DNA from: DATJPR01 sp035506295
Lineage (GTDB): Bacteria; Bacteroidota; Ignavibacteria; UBA10030; UBA6906
Length of the DNA: 64,000 nucleotides
Assembly: GCA_035506295.1 (NCBI GenBank)
Contig: DATJPR010000098.1
Span: 1 to 64,000, forward strand
Direction of reading: 5' to 3'
Within the stretch, counting starts at the first letter, position 1; each line of letters starts with the position of its first letter. The notes beneath the pieces are model-generated. The model worked only from the letters and a program-made list of their open reading frames with translations, was not told the DNA's origin and did no database searches. Positions 24,009 through 32,972 of this stretch are shown piece by piece. The position numbers were made by a program, and so were the translations under genes.

Positions 24009-24770
24009 TTAACGCTTGGACGAATGTTTCCCGTTGTTGAGCCCGGTGACAATCTCATCGGCCGCCTGCTGCCGTCCTGTGGAGGTGTCGTACGTTGCCG
24101 CCGGGTCGAATACGATATCCACGTGATGATGCGCGTACCCGGTGCCTGCACCGCCGCACTCTTCTCCGCGGATGTGGAGCAGGAGGGCATTGAGGCCGTG
24201 ATCGACAGACTGCATCATCTTGTTGACAGCCGCGATCTGTTGCGCAGTGATGTCCTGCACCTGCAGGGCTATCATGATGCTCGTGCAGTCCGCCTTGACA
24301 CCCTCGAGCGTGGCCACATGGGCGGCGAGCATTTGCTCCGTGCCGAGTGCGCGCGTGCATTGTTCCCACAGCGCAGACAACCGGGCACTGTCCGGGTCGT
24401 CCGCATGGTTCTTTCGGATTCTGCCGACCAGGTCGTTCATGGCGGGCACCGCGCCGCCCGTCTCCCGGGAAAAAGCCCGAAACCATTCCTGGATGACCTC
24501 GATTTGCCGGATCATACGCTCCACAATATCCAGGATTTGCGTGGAGGCGCTTTCATTGGCGGCCGTCACATTGTCGAGCTGCCGGGACGCGGTCGGTAGC
24601 TTTTCCGACGTCTGTTCGATGGAGATCTGTAACTCCGCGATCACGGGGACGATGTCCCGCACAAATTCCAGGATGTCGCGAAAGAACTGCTCCGACTGGG
24701 GCAGGGCATCGAGGGTCCGGAGGGTTTCATCGGCCTTGGCAAAGACTTCTTTCAGGTCTTCTGTTCGCAT
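24009..24770 (-). CDS. CheZ-like CheY-P phosphatase, copy 2
   Basis: 253 residues from ATG 24770, with AGGTGA just upstream; the GTG at 24779 lacks a ribosome site. It has the same plan as its neighbour: LDNVTAANESASTQILDIVE and the catalytic block ALQVQDITAQQI with Asp173 and Gln177. It has a roughly 30-residue insertion between the two halves (residues about 105-150) containing two Cys (WEQCTRALG, KADCTSIM). Both copies keep the catalytic pair, so both may be active. Confidence 0.78.
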   Translation of the reverse strand: MRTEDLKEVFAKADETLRTLDALPQSEQFFRDILEFVRDIVPVIAELQISIEQTSEKLPTASRQLDNVTAANESASTQILDIVERMIRQIEVIQEWFRAFSRETGGAVPAMNDLVGRIRKNHADDPDSARLSALWEQCTRALGTEQMLAAHVATLEGVKADCTSIMIALQVQDITAQQIAAVNKMMQSVDHGLNALLLHIRGEECGGAGTGYAHHHVDIVFDPAATYDTSTGRQQAADEIVTGLNNGKHSSKR

Positions 24771-24801
24771 GATCCTCACCTGTCTGGAAAGCTGCTACGG
24801 A

Positions 24802-25191
24802 TTACGATTTGACTTCGACCGATTTCAGCACGAGGTCGATCTTCTCCTTCAGCCCCTGTGCGGTAAACGGCTTCACGATGTAGTTGTTCACGTGCACTTT
24901 CATCGCTTCGATCACGTCTTCCTTGTTGCCCCGAGTCGTCACCATGAGGATCGGCATTTCCGAGAACGGGTTCGTGGCGCGCACCCAGCGGGTCAGCTCC
25001 AGGCCGTTCATCTCCGGCATGTTCCAATCCGTGATGAGGAAGTCCGCCCCTTCACTGAGCAGCTTCGCCATGGCGTCCTTACCATCGGTCGCCTCCACGA
25101 CACTATCGAATCCGATGCTCTTCAGCGTGTTGACGACAATCCTCCGCATCGTAAGGGAATCATCCACGACCAGGAACTTGACAGATGCCAT
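24802..25191 (-). CDS. cheY: Chemotaxis response regulator CheY
   Basis: 129 residues, a stand-alone receiver. It has the acidic pair (VVDDS), phospho-acceptor Asp55 in FLITDWNMPEMNG, the MVTT Thr and the YIVKPFT Lys. The WNMPxMNG pattern is characteristic of CheY. CheY-P binds FliM. It sits next to two cheZ-like genes and cheA. Confidence 0.93.
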   Translation of the reverse strand: MASVKFLVVDDSLTMRRIVVNTLKSIGFDSVVEATDGKDAMAKLLSEGADFLITDWNMPEMNGLELTRWVRATNPFSEMPILMVTTRGNKEDVIEAMKVHVNNYIVKPFTAQGLKEKIDLVLKSVEVKS

Positions 25192-25227
25192 AGTTCACTC
25201 CGTTCTCATAATGGTGCCTGCTGACGC

Positions 25228-25602
25228 TTATACCGTCCAGGTGAGGTACTTGGACACCTCATACTGGATCTTTTCCAAACTAAAAGGTTTCACGACATAG
25301 GAGCTGACTCCCAGCCGCGCGCCTGTCTCCTTGCTGACAGTATCTCCGAGGGACGACAAAATAATAACCGGCAGATCGCGATAATCGGGGATGTCACGGA
25401 GCGCGCGGATAAACTCGAACCCGTCCATGTTCGGCATGTTGAGGTCCGTGATCACGAGGTCCACATTTTCCCTCGGGAGCTTCTCCAGCGCATCCATGCC
25501 GTCACACGCCGAGACCACCGTGAACCCCTGCATGCTCAGGGACACCGAAACGAATTTCCGGATGGTGGGGGAATCGTCAACGATCAGAATGACTTTGTTC
25601 AT
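25228..25602 (-). CDS. Second stand-alone receiver (CheY-like)
   Basis: 124 residues with VDDS, phospho-acceptor Asp53 (LVITDLNMPNMDG), ILSS Ser in place of Thr, and VVKPF Lys. It has no output domain. The LNMPNMDG motif differs from the neighbouring CheY, so it may be a phosphate sink or a partner of the hybrid kinases rather than a motor regulator. It is 36 bases from cheY and 5 from cheR. Confidence 0.9.
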   Translation of the reverse strand: MNKVILIVDDSPTIRKFVSVSLSMQGFTVVSACDGMDALEKLPRENVDLVITDLNMPNMDGFEFIRALRDIPDYRDLPVIILSSLGDTVSKETGARLGVSSYVVKPFSLEKIQYEVSKYLTWTV

Positions 25603-25607
25603 CGACG

Positions 25608-26495
25608 CTACTCCTTCTTGTACGCAACAGTCTTCGCAAAATTGATCAGCTTGAACGCCGTGGAGATGCCGTGCAGGGATTCCGCATAGCCGATGAACAG
25701 ATAGCCGCCACGCCGTAAACTGTCATAGAGATTCGAAACCACCTGGATTTTCGATTGGGAGTCGAAATAGATCAGGACATTGCAGCAGAAGATGATGTCG
25801 AAATTCGACATCATGCGCATGCGCCCCCGGTCATAGAGATTCATATTCTCGAACCGGACGATACGCTTCACCTCATCGCGGAGGTAATACCGCGAATCCT
25901 CCGCCGCAAAGTATTTCTCGAGGTAGTACTTCGGCATGTTCCTGATTGAGTAGTCCCTATAGACGCCCTTGCGCGCGGTCTCGATCACCGCCTGGTTGAT
26001 GTCCGTCCCGACGATCTCGATCTCCAGTGCCGGATGCCGCGGTTTGATCCTTTCCAGGAACAGCATGGCGAGCGTATACGCCTCTTCCCCTGACGAGCTA
26101 GCCGCGCTCCAGATCCGGAGCTTCCCCCCGGTCGATCCCCGCGCCTCGAGCACCGACGGGACCAGGGTCTGCTCGAAGGCCTCGAACTGCGGCTCGTTCC
26201 GGAAGAAGAATGTCTCGTTGATCGTGATCGCCTCGAAGAAAAACCGCATCTCCTCCTGTCTCCGCGTACCGTATTTCAGAAGCTGGAGGTACGCCTCAAA
26301 GTTCGCAAGGTTCATCACCTGCAGGCGTTTCCCCAGTCTCCCTTCCAGGAGGTACTTCTTGTTGTCCGGGAAAAAGATCCCGCACTGCTGATAGATGAAC
26401 TCCCTGAGCTGACGGAATTCCTCGTCAGTCATCTTCACGCCGGTCGACCCGGCAGGACGCGGAATTGCGGGAACGACAATTGTCGGAATAGTCAC
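25608..26495 (-). CDS. cheR: Chemoreceptor methyltransferase CheR
   Basis: 295 residues from GTG 26495, with GGAG 9 bases upstream. The CheR domain itself begins at the internal ATG (MTDEEFRQLREFIYQQCGIF). SAM-binding signature IWSAASSSGEEAYTLAMLF, EIVGTDINQAVIETARKGVY, and the FDIIFCCNVLIYF motif are all present. CheR methylates glutamates of chemoreceptors, opposing CheB. The roughly 20-residue Pro-rich leader is unusual, and ATG 26432 remains possible. Confidence 0.96.
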   Translation of the reverse strand: MTIPTIVVPAIPRPAGSTGVKMTDEEFRQLREFIYQQCGIFFPDNKKYLLEGRLGKRLQVMNLANFEAYLQLLKYGTRRQEEMRFFFEAITINETFFFRNEPQFEAFEQTLVPSVLEARGSTGGKLRIWSAASSSGEEAYTLAMLFLERIKPRHPALEIEIVGTDINQAVIETARKGVYRDYSIRNMPKYYLEKYFAAEDSRYYLRDEVKRIVRFENMNLYDRGRMRMMSNFDIIFCCNVLIYFDSQSKIQVVSNLYDSLRRGGYLFIGYAESLHGISTAFKLINFAKTVAYKKE

Positions 26496-26521
26496 TGCGC
26501 GATCTCCAACATTTCGTTCTC

Positions 26522-27952
26522 CTAAGCCTCCGTCCCCGGCGAATCGACTGCATATCCGCGCGACTGGAGCGTGTCTGCCGCGACTTCGCGAACCATGGTA
26601 TCGTCGTCCTGAAGAAAACCCGTGATAAATTCCGGCGCGCGTGGATCCGCGATCGCGGCGATAATCTCAATGACGTGAATGCGCAACCACGGATCAGGAT
26701 CATTCATGATCGCGTCAAGGAACTCGACAGCGTTGTCGCCGTCCAGCCGGAAAAGGACGTCGACGATCAGCGCCCGCGTCTCCTCGTCGGCGGTGGACCA
26801 GCGGTCCGCGATGAGGATGAAGGCGCGGCTGATCAACCGCTCCATCGTCTCGTCCACCTGGACATGCATGATCATTTTTGCGATGTCGCCCACCAATTTC
26901 CCCAGCAGGCCGATCGTGCGCTTCACCTGAGCCGCCCGATGCTCCTCGAGGTACTGGATCGCCGCGGAGAAGACGTCGGCTCTCCCCGGGAGGACTTCCA
27001 TAAGCCAGGGTTCAAGATCCGGCGTCCGCTCCAGCGCATCGATGAGGGCCGAGGTGACCCCGCGGGCATCGCACCGCGCCAGCGCCTGAGCGGCGCTCAT
27101 GCGGACTCCGCTGTCGGCATCCTGCAGCGCCGTCAAAAAATCCGGAACGAGGGTGCGGGAGAAGTCAAGACTGCGGCCTGTTCGCTGAGCGATCTGGACG
27201 AGCGCGTGGAGCACCGCCGACCGCAGGCGCCCTTTCACCTGTTCCAAGCGCCCGTAAAGCAACGTCCACGCGTGTTCGCGGCCGATCGCCCCGATGGATT
27301 CGATGACTGCGAACGCAGTGGCGGGATCCTGTGCCGCCGAGCCAAGCGCTTCAGACAAGCATCCCTCCAGAAACCCGCAGGCCGATGGATCGCCGATCTT
27401 GCCTACCGCTTCGGCGACCGCAGTCCTGGCGAAGCCCAGACGGGCATACGCGCCGAACAACCCAGGAAGGGCCTCCTGTGACCGCAGGTTTCCCAGGGCT
27501 TCAATCGCTGAAACCACGACGTTTTCATCGGGGTCGTCAAGCATCGGCATGAGGGCGGCAGCGGGCGTTTCTCCCCGGGTCAGACCGAGGATATCGACGG
27601 CAAACTTCCTGACATCCTGGTTCTGATCCTTCAAGTAGGGAAGAACCGCCGGGATCGCGGTGTCGCCGAGCTTGACAAGAAGCTCCGAGGCGAGATTTCT
27701 CGTCACGATATTCTCGCTCCCGATATATTCGACGATCGCCCGGGCGACATTGATCCCGCCGATCGACTGCAGCGAGCGCGACGCCGCATCGCGCACTCCC
27801 TTGTTCTCGTCCTGCAACGCCGAGGCGAGAGGCACGACGACTGCCAGGTCTCCCGTCGAGACGAGCGCTTCCGCAGCGCTTCGTCGGGCATCGGGATCGG
27901 CGTCCGCCAGCAGGGTTGCGATTTGTTTGCGCATCTCTTCCGTCATGTGCAT
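26522..27952 (-). CDS. HEAT-repeat protein in the chemotaxis operon
   Basis: About 476 residues made of tandem helical HEAT repeats, for example DADPDARRSAAEALVSTGDL, DENKGVRDAASRSLQSIGGI, DQNQDVRKFAVDILGLTRGE, DPDENVVVSAIEALGNLRSQ and DDDTMVREVAADTLQSRGYA. No catalytic motif is seen. Start is ambiguous (GTG 27958, ATG 27952, ATG 27946). Related HEAT proteins occur in chemotaxis operons, but their role is unclear; a scaffold for the array or kinases is the plain inference. It sits between fapA and cheR. Confidence 0.85.
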   Translation of the reverse strand: MHMTEEMRKQIATLLADADPDARRSAAEALVSTGDLAVVVPLASALQDENKGVRDAASRSLQSIGGINVARAIVEYIGSENIVTRNLASELLVKLGDTAIPAVLPYLKDQNQDVRKFAVDILGLTRGETPAAALMPMLDDPDENVVVSAIEALGNLRSQEALPGLFGAYARLGFARTAVAEAVGKIGDPSACGFLEGCLSEALGSAAQDPATAFAVIESIGAIGREHAWTLLYGRLEQVKGRLRSAVLHALVQIAQRTGRSLDFSRTLVPDFLTALQDADSGVRMSAAQALARCDARGVTSALIDALERTPDLEPWLMEVLPGRADVFSAAIQYLEEHRAAQVKRTIGLLGKLVGDIAKMIMHVQVDETMERLISRAFILIADRWSTADEETRALIVDVLFRLDGDNAVEFLDAIMNDPDPWLRIHVIEIIAAIADPRAPEFITGFLQDDDTMVREVAADTLQSRGYAVDSPGTEA

Positions 27953-27967
27953 GCTCACTGGTATGGA

Positions 27968-29344
27968 CTACAACCCCGTGGCAGTAAGTTCCCCGTTGCG
28001 TTCGACGAAGACCACGCCTCGGATCTCGGTGTCCGTCATCTTTTTCACGCCATTGACGTCGATGAACACGTTGTCCGAGACCGTTTCATGGATGACAAGT
28101 TTGGCATCCGACACCCTGCGCACCTCTTCGGTGAGCGCCGCTTGTTCTTGAAGGAGGGTTTCACGCACATGTGGGATCTTTCGTTGCGTCTCCTGGAGGC
28201 GCGTCAACATCGCTTCCTTCTCCGCCGGGAGCGATCCGGTGTCGATTTTCAGCCGGACGAGACGATACACGGCGTCCTTCACGTCCGTCAGGTTCTTCTC
28301 CGTCTGCCGGAGTTCCTTTTCGATGGCGGCAAGTCTCTCGAGAATCCTCCCCCGCCTTCCCACCCGCACCTTTACCTGGCCGCCTTCCGACCTGCCGAGC
28401 GTGCCGACCTCAACCAGCTCGTCCGCTTCAAGAACACCGCCGGCGATCACGGCCCGCGTTGCCATGATCTTGCGCTTTGCCGAGATGATCCCGTTGACGG
28501 ATTCACGTTCGACATGGACTTCATTGCCGGCCGTGACGTGTTGATTGCGCAGATGCTGAATCTTGACCGTTCCTCCGGCTGTGATCTTGCCGCTTCCGCG
28601 CCCCATGAACCCGTTCTTGATGGTGACGTCCCCACCGGCCTCGATCACGGCGTCGTCGACATCCCCCAGGACGGTGAGGTTTTTGCCGACCTTGATGACG
28701 AGGTCTCCGCGAATATCCCCGCGCACGATGAGCGAGCCGACAAAAGTGATGTCCCCCTTTGTGATATCCAGGTTTCCGCCGATCTCGATCGTGTCGCGGA
28801 CGTCGATCTTCCCTTTCGCGTCGACGATCGCGTCCCCGTCGCGCGTGGCACAATACCGCCCCTCGCATTGCGGATCCGCAGCGACTCCCGGGCCAGCCGA
28901 CACGCCGACCGGCGCGCCCCGGCGGCCAGGGATGCTCTCTCCGGTCACGGTGATGCCGTCGGCCCCGACTTCGGGCTCGTGGACGAACGCCACGGGCTCA
29001 CCCTGACGTACATTCAGTACTTGGAACACCAACCTGGTATTGTCCCCTTCCTTCGCTGTCGAGGATTGCGAGGGTTGTACGAGGCATTCCACCCACCCCG
29101 ACCTTCCCTGCGCCGCAGGGGATCCCTCCGCAACGACGACCGGGGAACCCGGCTGGGCGCCGACATCGGAGAAACGATCCTCGTGAATACCGTGGACGAC
29201 GCCCGCCGCCGCCAGTGCCGTGGCCACCATCTCCGGAGAGAACGCCGGCTCAGGCTCGCTGAGTACCGCTGTCGCTCTCATCTTGCTGTGGTCGAGGGTA
29301 ACGCTGACAACATTCACCCGCGCCACGGGGACATGTTCCTGCAT
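27968..29344 (-). CDS. FapA/DUF342-family polymer-assembly protein
   Basis: 458 residues from ATG 29344, with GAGG upstream and 2 bases after the previous stop. The extended frame to 29812 is the neighbour out of frame. The central part is a right-handed beta-helix of short repeats (IEIGGNLDITKGDITFVGSL, IVRGDIRGDLVIKVGKNLTV), flanked by a C-terminal coiled coil (ERLAAIEKELRQTEKNLTDV). This is the DUF342 family. Its biochemical role is unknown, but members are linked to flagella and surface sensing. Confidence 0.85.
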   Translation of the reverse strand: MQEHVPVARVNVVSVTLDHSKMRATAVLSEPEPAFSPEMVATALAAAGVVHGIHEDRFSDVGAQPGSPVVVAEGSPAAQGRSGWVECLVQPSQSSTAKEGDNTRLVFQVLNVRQGEPVAFVHEPEVGADGITVTGESIPGRRGAPVGVSAGPGVAADPQCEGRYCATRDGDAIVDAKGKIDVRDTIEIGGNLDITKGDITFVGSLIVRGDIRGDLVIKVGKNLTVLGDVDDAVIEAGGDVTIKNGFMGRGSGKITAGGTVKIQHLRNQHVTAGNEVHVERESVNGIISAKRKIMATRAVIAGGVLEADELVEVGTLGRSEGGQVKVRVGRRGRILERLAAIEKELRQTEKNLTDVKDAVYRLVRLKIDTGSLPAEKEAMLTRLQETQRKIPHVRETLLQEQAALTEEVRRVSDAKLVIHETVSDNVFIDVNGVKKMTDTEIRGVVFVERNGELTATGL

Positions 29345-29346
29345 TG

Positions 29347-29919
29347 CTAGCCTCGACGTCTTCTGATCATTTCCAGTTGCGGCTTCATCTGTGTTTCGTA
29401 ACACTCGGGGCAGATGCCGTGGGAGAACTGCGCCTCCGTCCGTTTTGAGAAATACGCCTCCACCGGTTCCCAGCTTTTCGTCTTCGTGTGAATTCGCTTG
29501 CATCGCGGGCAGATCGGCAGTAATCCTTCCAGTCGATTGACATGCGTTTGCAGGGCGAGAATCCGCTCGGCGACTCGGAGGCGTACCGTGAGCTCGACGA
29601 TGTCGCACGGCTTGGTCACAAAGTCGTCCGCTCCGGAACTCATGCCGTCGATATACCCGACCTTTCTGTCCATGGCCGTGAGAATGATGATATAGGTGTA
29701 GGAATGGTAGGGGGCGCTCCGGATGCGCCGGCACAACTCCAGACCGTCGATCCCCGGCATGATCCAGTCCGTGATCACGAGATCGGGTTTCCTTTGGGTG
29801 AATCCTTCCCACGCCGTCTCGCCGTCGACGAACCCTTCAACGGTGTGTCCGAGGCGCGTCAGTTGCGTGGCGAGAATTTCCCGGGACGTTGCATCATCCT
29901 CAGCCAACAGAATTTTCAT
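29347..29919 (-). CDS. Response regulator with C-terminal four-Cys finger, copy 1
   Basis: 190 residues. A receiver domain carries phospho-acceptor Asp51 (LVITDWIMPGIDG), Thr and Lys (DDFVTKPCD). A short helix (RILALQTHVNRLEGLLP) leads into ICPRCKRIHTKTKSWEPVEA, FSHGICPECYE, two CxxC pairs that look like a zinc site. The module occurs behind receivers in many bacteria; its target is not known. It follows a hybrid kinase with ATGA overlap, so that kinase is its likely donor. Confidence 0.88.
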   Translation of the reverse strand: MKILLAEDDATSREILATQLTRLGHTVEGFVDGETAWEGFTQRKPDLVITDWIMPGIDGLELCRRIRSAPYHSYTYIIILTAMDRKVGYIDGMSSGADDFVTKPCDIVELTVRLRVAERILALQTHVNRLEGLLPICPRCKRIHTKTKSWEPVEAYFSKRTEAQFSHGICPECYETQMKPQLEMIRRRRG

Positions 29920-32099
29920 GACGCCTTCTCGACCGATGTGATAGTTGCAGTGAGCAGTTCGGTTTTCACCGTGTCGAACTCTCCGATCAACCGCTCAACG
30001 ATATGATCGGTGGGATCGGGAAGCCGCACGGGTGATTGCATCGTACGGGCAAGCGCAGCCATCCGCATGGCGCCGATATTGCCGCAGATCCCCGCGAGCG
30101 AGTGCACCAGCGTATGGAATTCTTCGACATTGCCGGTTTCCACCGACAGGCGCATTTTCTCCAGGCGCGTGGGAACCTCGCTTACGAAATTCTGTACGAG
30201 CCGTTCCCAGAGATTGGTGGTGGACCGCGCTGTCAGCCGCTGCAACTCGTCTACTCTGTTATGGTCAAGACTGGGGAGCGTGTCCGGGTTGTCGAACGCG
30301 CGCTGTTGGGCCACGGTGCGGCCGTGCTGCCAGCGGGTTGTCCACACTTCCAGCATCCTGCGAAGGTCGTCGAGAAGGATCGGCTTGGGTACGAAGCCGT
30401 CCATGCCCGATTTCAGGCATAGCTCCCGTTCCTCCTGAAGCGCGCTGGCCGTCATCGCGATGATCGGCGTGCGCCCCGGCCGCGCGGCTTCGAGTTCCCG
30501 AATGCGTTTCGTCGCTTCGTATCCGTCCATGACGGGCATCTGGCAGTCCATCAGGATCAGGTCGTATTTCTTTGTCTGGTACAGCTCGACCGCCTCCGCA
30601 CCGTTTGTGGCGAACTCGATCGCCTGCCCCAGCCGTTCCAGCATGACGGAGGCGACCAGACGATTCGCCTCATTGTCTTCGACCACCAGCAAAGAGAGCT
30701 TCGGAAGAGGAACTTCGCCCCGCTCGACGGGGACCGGGGCCGGCATATCCTGATCGGTGATGGCGACCTCCTTGAACGCGGCGGTGAACCAGAACAAGCT
30801 GCCGTTCCCGGGGGTGCTTTCGACACCAATGGAACCGCCCATCATTTCCGAGAGTTGCTTGGAGATGGTCAGGCCCAGCCCCGTTCCACCGTACTTGCGC
30901 GTCGTCGATCCGTCCCCCTGGGAAAACGGGCGGAAGAGCACGGAAGCGATGTCCGCACTGATCCCGATGCCGGTGTCCCGGACCTCGAAACGGACTTTCA
31001 CCTCGCCATTGGAAGCGCTTTCGCGCTTCGCGGTAACGGACACTTCCCCCTGGTGCGTGAACTTGATCGCGTTCCCCACCAGATTGTTCAGGATCTGGCT
31101 CACGCGAACGGAGTCGCCGCCCACCTCGCGCGGAAGTTCCGGATCGATGAGAAACGTGAGCGCCAGACCTTTTTCCTGCGCCTTCGGCGTGAAGAGTTGA
31201 ATGCTCTGCATCACGACTTCGCGCACGGAAAGCGGGGCCAGGACGAGGGAGAGTTTGCCTGCTTCGATCTTCGAGAAATCCAGAATATCGTTGATGACCG
31301 TCATCAGCGCATTGCAGCTTGTCTGCATGATCGCCAGATACTTGCGCTGCTCCTCCGTGGGCTCGGCGTCGAGCAGGAGATCCACCAATCCCATGATTCC
31401 GTTCATCGGGGTGCGGATCTCGTGGCTCATGTTTGCGACGAAGTGGCGTTTCGCCACGTTGGCGACCTGCGCCTGTTCGAGGGCCTCGCGCAATTCATGG
31501 GTCCGTTTCTCGATCGCTTCTTCGAGGTGCCGGTTGTAGTCATTCAGTTGCTGGTGCAGGAGGGCGATCTCCAGTCCATGCGCGCAGTTGGAGAGGACGA
31601 TCGATACAAGATTAAACAGGTGGTCGCTGCTCTCGCTTGAGGTCTCGGGGAGGATCCCGACGAACATGCCGATGACCTTGGAGCGAGTGGCAAGGCTGTG
31701 GAGCACCGCCGTCTTGCCGATGAATTTGGACGGGACGAGCACTGCGCGCGACTGGTTGAGGGCCCATGCGAACATCCCCTCATTCACCTGGAAATCGATT
31801 TCCTTCTGGATGAGGTCGCGGTCGCCTGCAGGGTCGAAGGCCTGCAGGTCGAAGTTCAGCGTTTCATCATCGACGAGGAGGAAGGCAACGTTCCGGAATT
31901 CGATCAGGCGGCGGAGGTTGTCGCGTGTCGCGTCGAGAATTCCCCCCGTCTCAAGACCGGACGTCTGGCTTGCCTGAAAATCTCCGAGGGAGGCGATGAA
32001 TTCGAGCGAGTCGAGCACCCACCGGTTCACGGTCTCGAAGTGTCGCGCCCGCTGTTCCGCCTGTCGGAGACGGTCATGGAGATCGCTAAAGTCGTTCAT
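29916..32099 (-). CDS. Hybrid histidine kinase with receiver and Hpt domains (727 residues)
   Basis: No membrane segment. The N-terminal 200 residues look like a GAF-type sensor followed by a coiled coil (HLEEAIEKRTHELREALEQA). Then come HisKA with the phospho-His in NMSHEIRTPMNGI, HATPase (NLVGNAIKFT, VRDTGIGI, YGGTGLGLTISKQL), a receiver (LLVVEDNEANR, LILMDCQMPVMDGYEA) and a C-terminal Hpt (VHSLAGICGNIGA). It is a complete phosphorelay in one cytosolic protein. The downstream Cys-finger regulator overlaps it by 4 bases. Confidence 0.93.
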   Translation of the reverse strand: MNDFSDLHDRLRQAEQRARHFETVNRWVLDSLEFIASLGDFQASQTSGLETGGILDATRDNLRRLIEFRNVAFLLVDDETLNFDLQAFDPAGDRDLIQKEIDFQVNEGMFAWALNQSRAVLVPSKFIGKTAVLHSLATRSKVIGMFVGILPETSSESSDHLFNLVSIVLSNCAHGLEIALLHQQLNDYNRHLEEAIEKRTHELREALEQAQVANVAKRHFVANMSHEIRTPMNGIMGLVDLLLDAEPTEEQRKYLAIMQTSCNALMTVINDILDFSKIEAGKLSLVLAPLSVREVVMQSIQLFTPKAQEKGLALTFLIDPELPREVGGDSVRVSQILNNLVGNAIKFTHQGEVSVTAKRESASNGEVKVRFEVRDTGIGISADIASVLFRPFSQGDGSTTRKYGGTGLGLTISKQLSEMMGGSIGVESTPGNGSLFWFTAAFKEVAITDQDMPAPVPVERGEVPLPKLSLLVVEDNEANRLVASVMLERLGQAIEFATNGAEAVELYQTKKYDLILMDCQMPVMDGYEATKRIRELEAARPGRTPIIAMTASALQEERELCLKSGMDGFVPKPILLDDLRRMLEVWTTRWQHGRTVAQQRAFDNPDTLPSLDHNRVDELQRLTARSTTNLWERLVQNFVSEVPTRLEKMRLSVETGNVEEFHTLVHSLAGICGNIGAMRMAALARTMQSPVRLPDPTDHIVERLIGEFDTVKTELLTATITSVEKAS

Positions 32100-32123
32100 G
32101 CCACGCAGCCGTTCTTCGGTTGT

Positions 32124-32972
32124 TTACAGGATGATTTGCACTGCGTCGACAAATTGTCGCTCCACCTGTTCCATCACGGTCAGTAATGCGCTCGCGGGGA
32201 GACCGAGCTTGTCCCATGCCTCGCTGTCCAGCGGCGGAACATACTGCTCGCCGTTCCCACCCAGCTCCATTGCATGCGCGATAATGTCGGCGACATGGAC
32301 GATCGCCGTTTCGACCGGATACTTCGTCGCCGCCTTGGGGTTGTGATGAAACATCACCACTTCTTCCAGGCTTGCGGGAAGTTTCCAGGTCTGCAGGAGC
32401 ACGCCGCCCACCACGGCGTGCGTGAAGCCGAAGGTCTCGCGCTCCTCCTCATAGAGCAGCTGCTGGGCGTCCCGCGCCCGGGTCAGCGCCTCTCGCGTTG
32501 CATCGGCCGCCTTGGTGAACATCACCAGCCGTCCGATATCATGCAGCACCCCGGCAACGAAGTGCCGCTCTGCGTTGGTCTCGCGCCGGAGCGTGGCGAG
32601 GACGCGAGCCGCAAGTCCGCACCCGACACAATGCCTCCAGAAGGAGTCCATGCTGACGAACCCCTCGGGAAGACCCTTGAACATCTGCATCACCGACGTC
32701 GCCAGGGCGAGTGCCCCCAGTTGCTGCGTCCCGATGATGGTGACGGCCTGGGAGATCGTTTCCACGCGCGAGGGGAAGTTGTAGAACGCGCTGTTGACGA
32801 TCCGCAGCAGCCGGGCGGTGAGACCGGGATCTTCGCGAATGATCTTCGCGATGTCCGCCATCGATTTCCGCGGGTTATTGATCGCCTCGTCGAGGCGGAG
32901 ATGAATCATCGGGAGCGACGAAATTTCGACGTAACCGCGGAGCAAATCACGCGGGCTGGCTACTGCTACCAT
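32124..32972 (-). CDS. HDOD domain protein
   Basis: 282 residues from ATG 32972, chosen for GGAGGA 6 bases upstream; it overlaps the previous gene by 26 bases. The HDOD domain is clear: SSLPMIHLRLDEAINNPRKS, RLLRIVNSAFYNFPSRVETI, AVTIIGTQQLGALALATSV, and HFVAGVLHDIGRLVM, where an HD dyad is retained. HDOD proteins are signalling scaffolds found with chemotaxis genes; enzymatic activity is usually not established. Its small upstream neighbour probably works with it. Confidence 0.9.
   Translation of the reverse strand: MVAVASPRDLLRGYVEISSLPMIHLRLDEAINNPRKSMADIAKIIREDPGLTARLLRIVNSAFYNFPSRVETISQAVTIIGTQQLGALALATSVMQMFKGLPEGFVSMDSFWRHCVGCGLAARVLATLRRETNAERHFVAGVLHDIGRLVMFTKAADATREALTRARDAQQLLYEEERETFGFTHAVVGGVLLQTWKLPASLEEVVMFHHNPKAATKYPVETAIVHVADIIAHAMELGGNGEQYVPPLDSEAWDKLGLPASALLTVMEQVERQFVDAVQIIL

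Noticed and set aside
27968..29812. 614-codon version of the FapA-like gene
   Set aside because: The extra N-terminal segment is the overlapping receiver gene out of frame; the true start is ATG 29344 with GAGG upstream.
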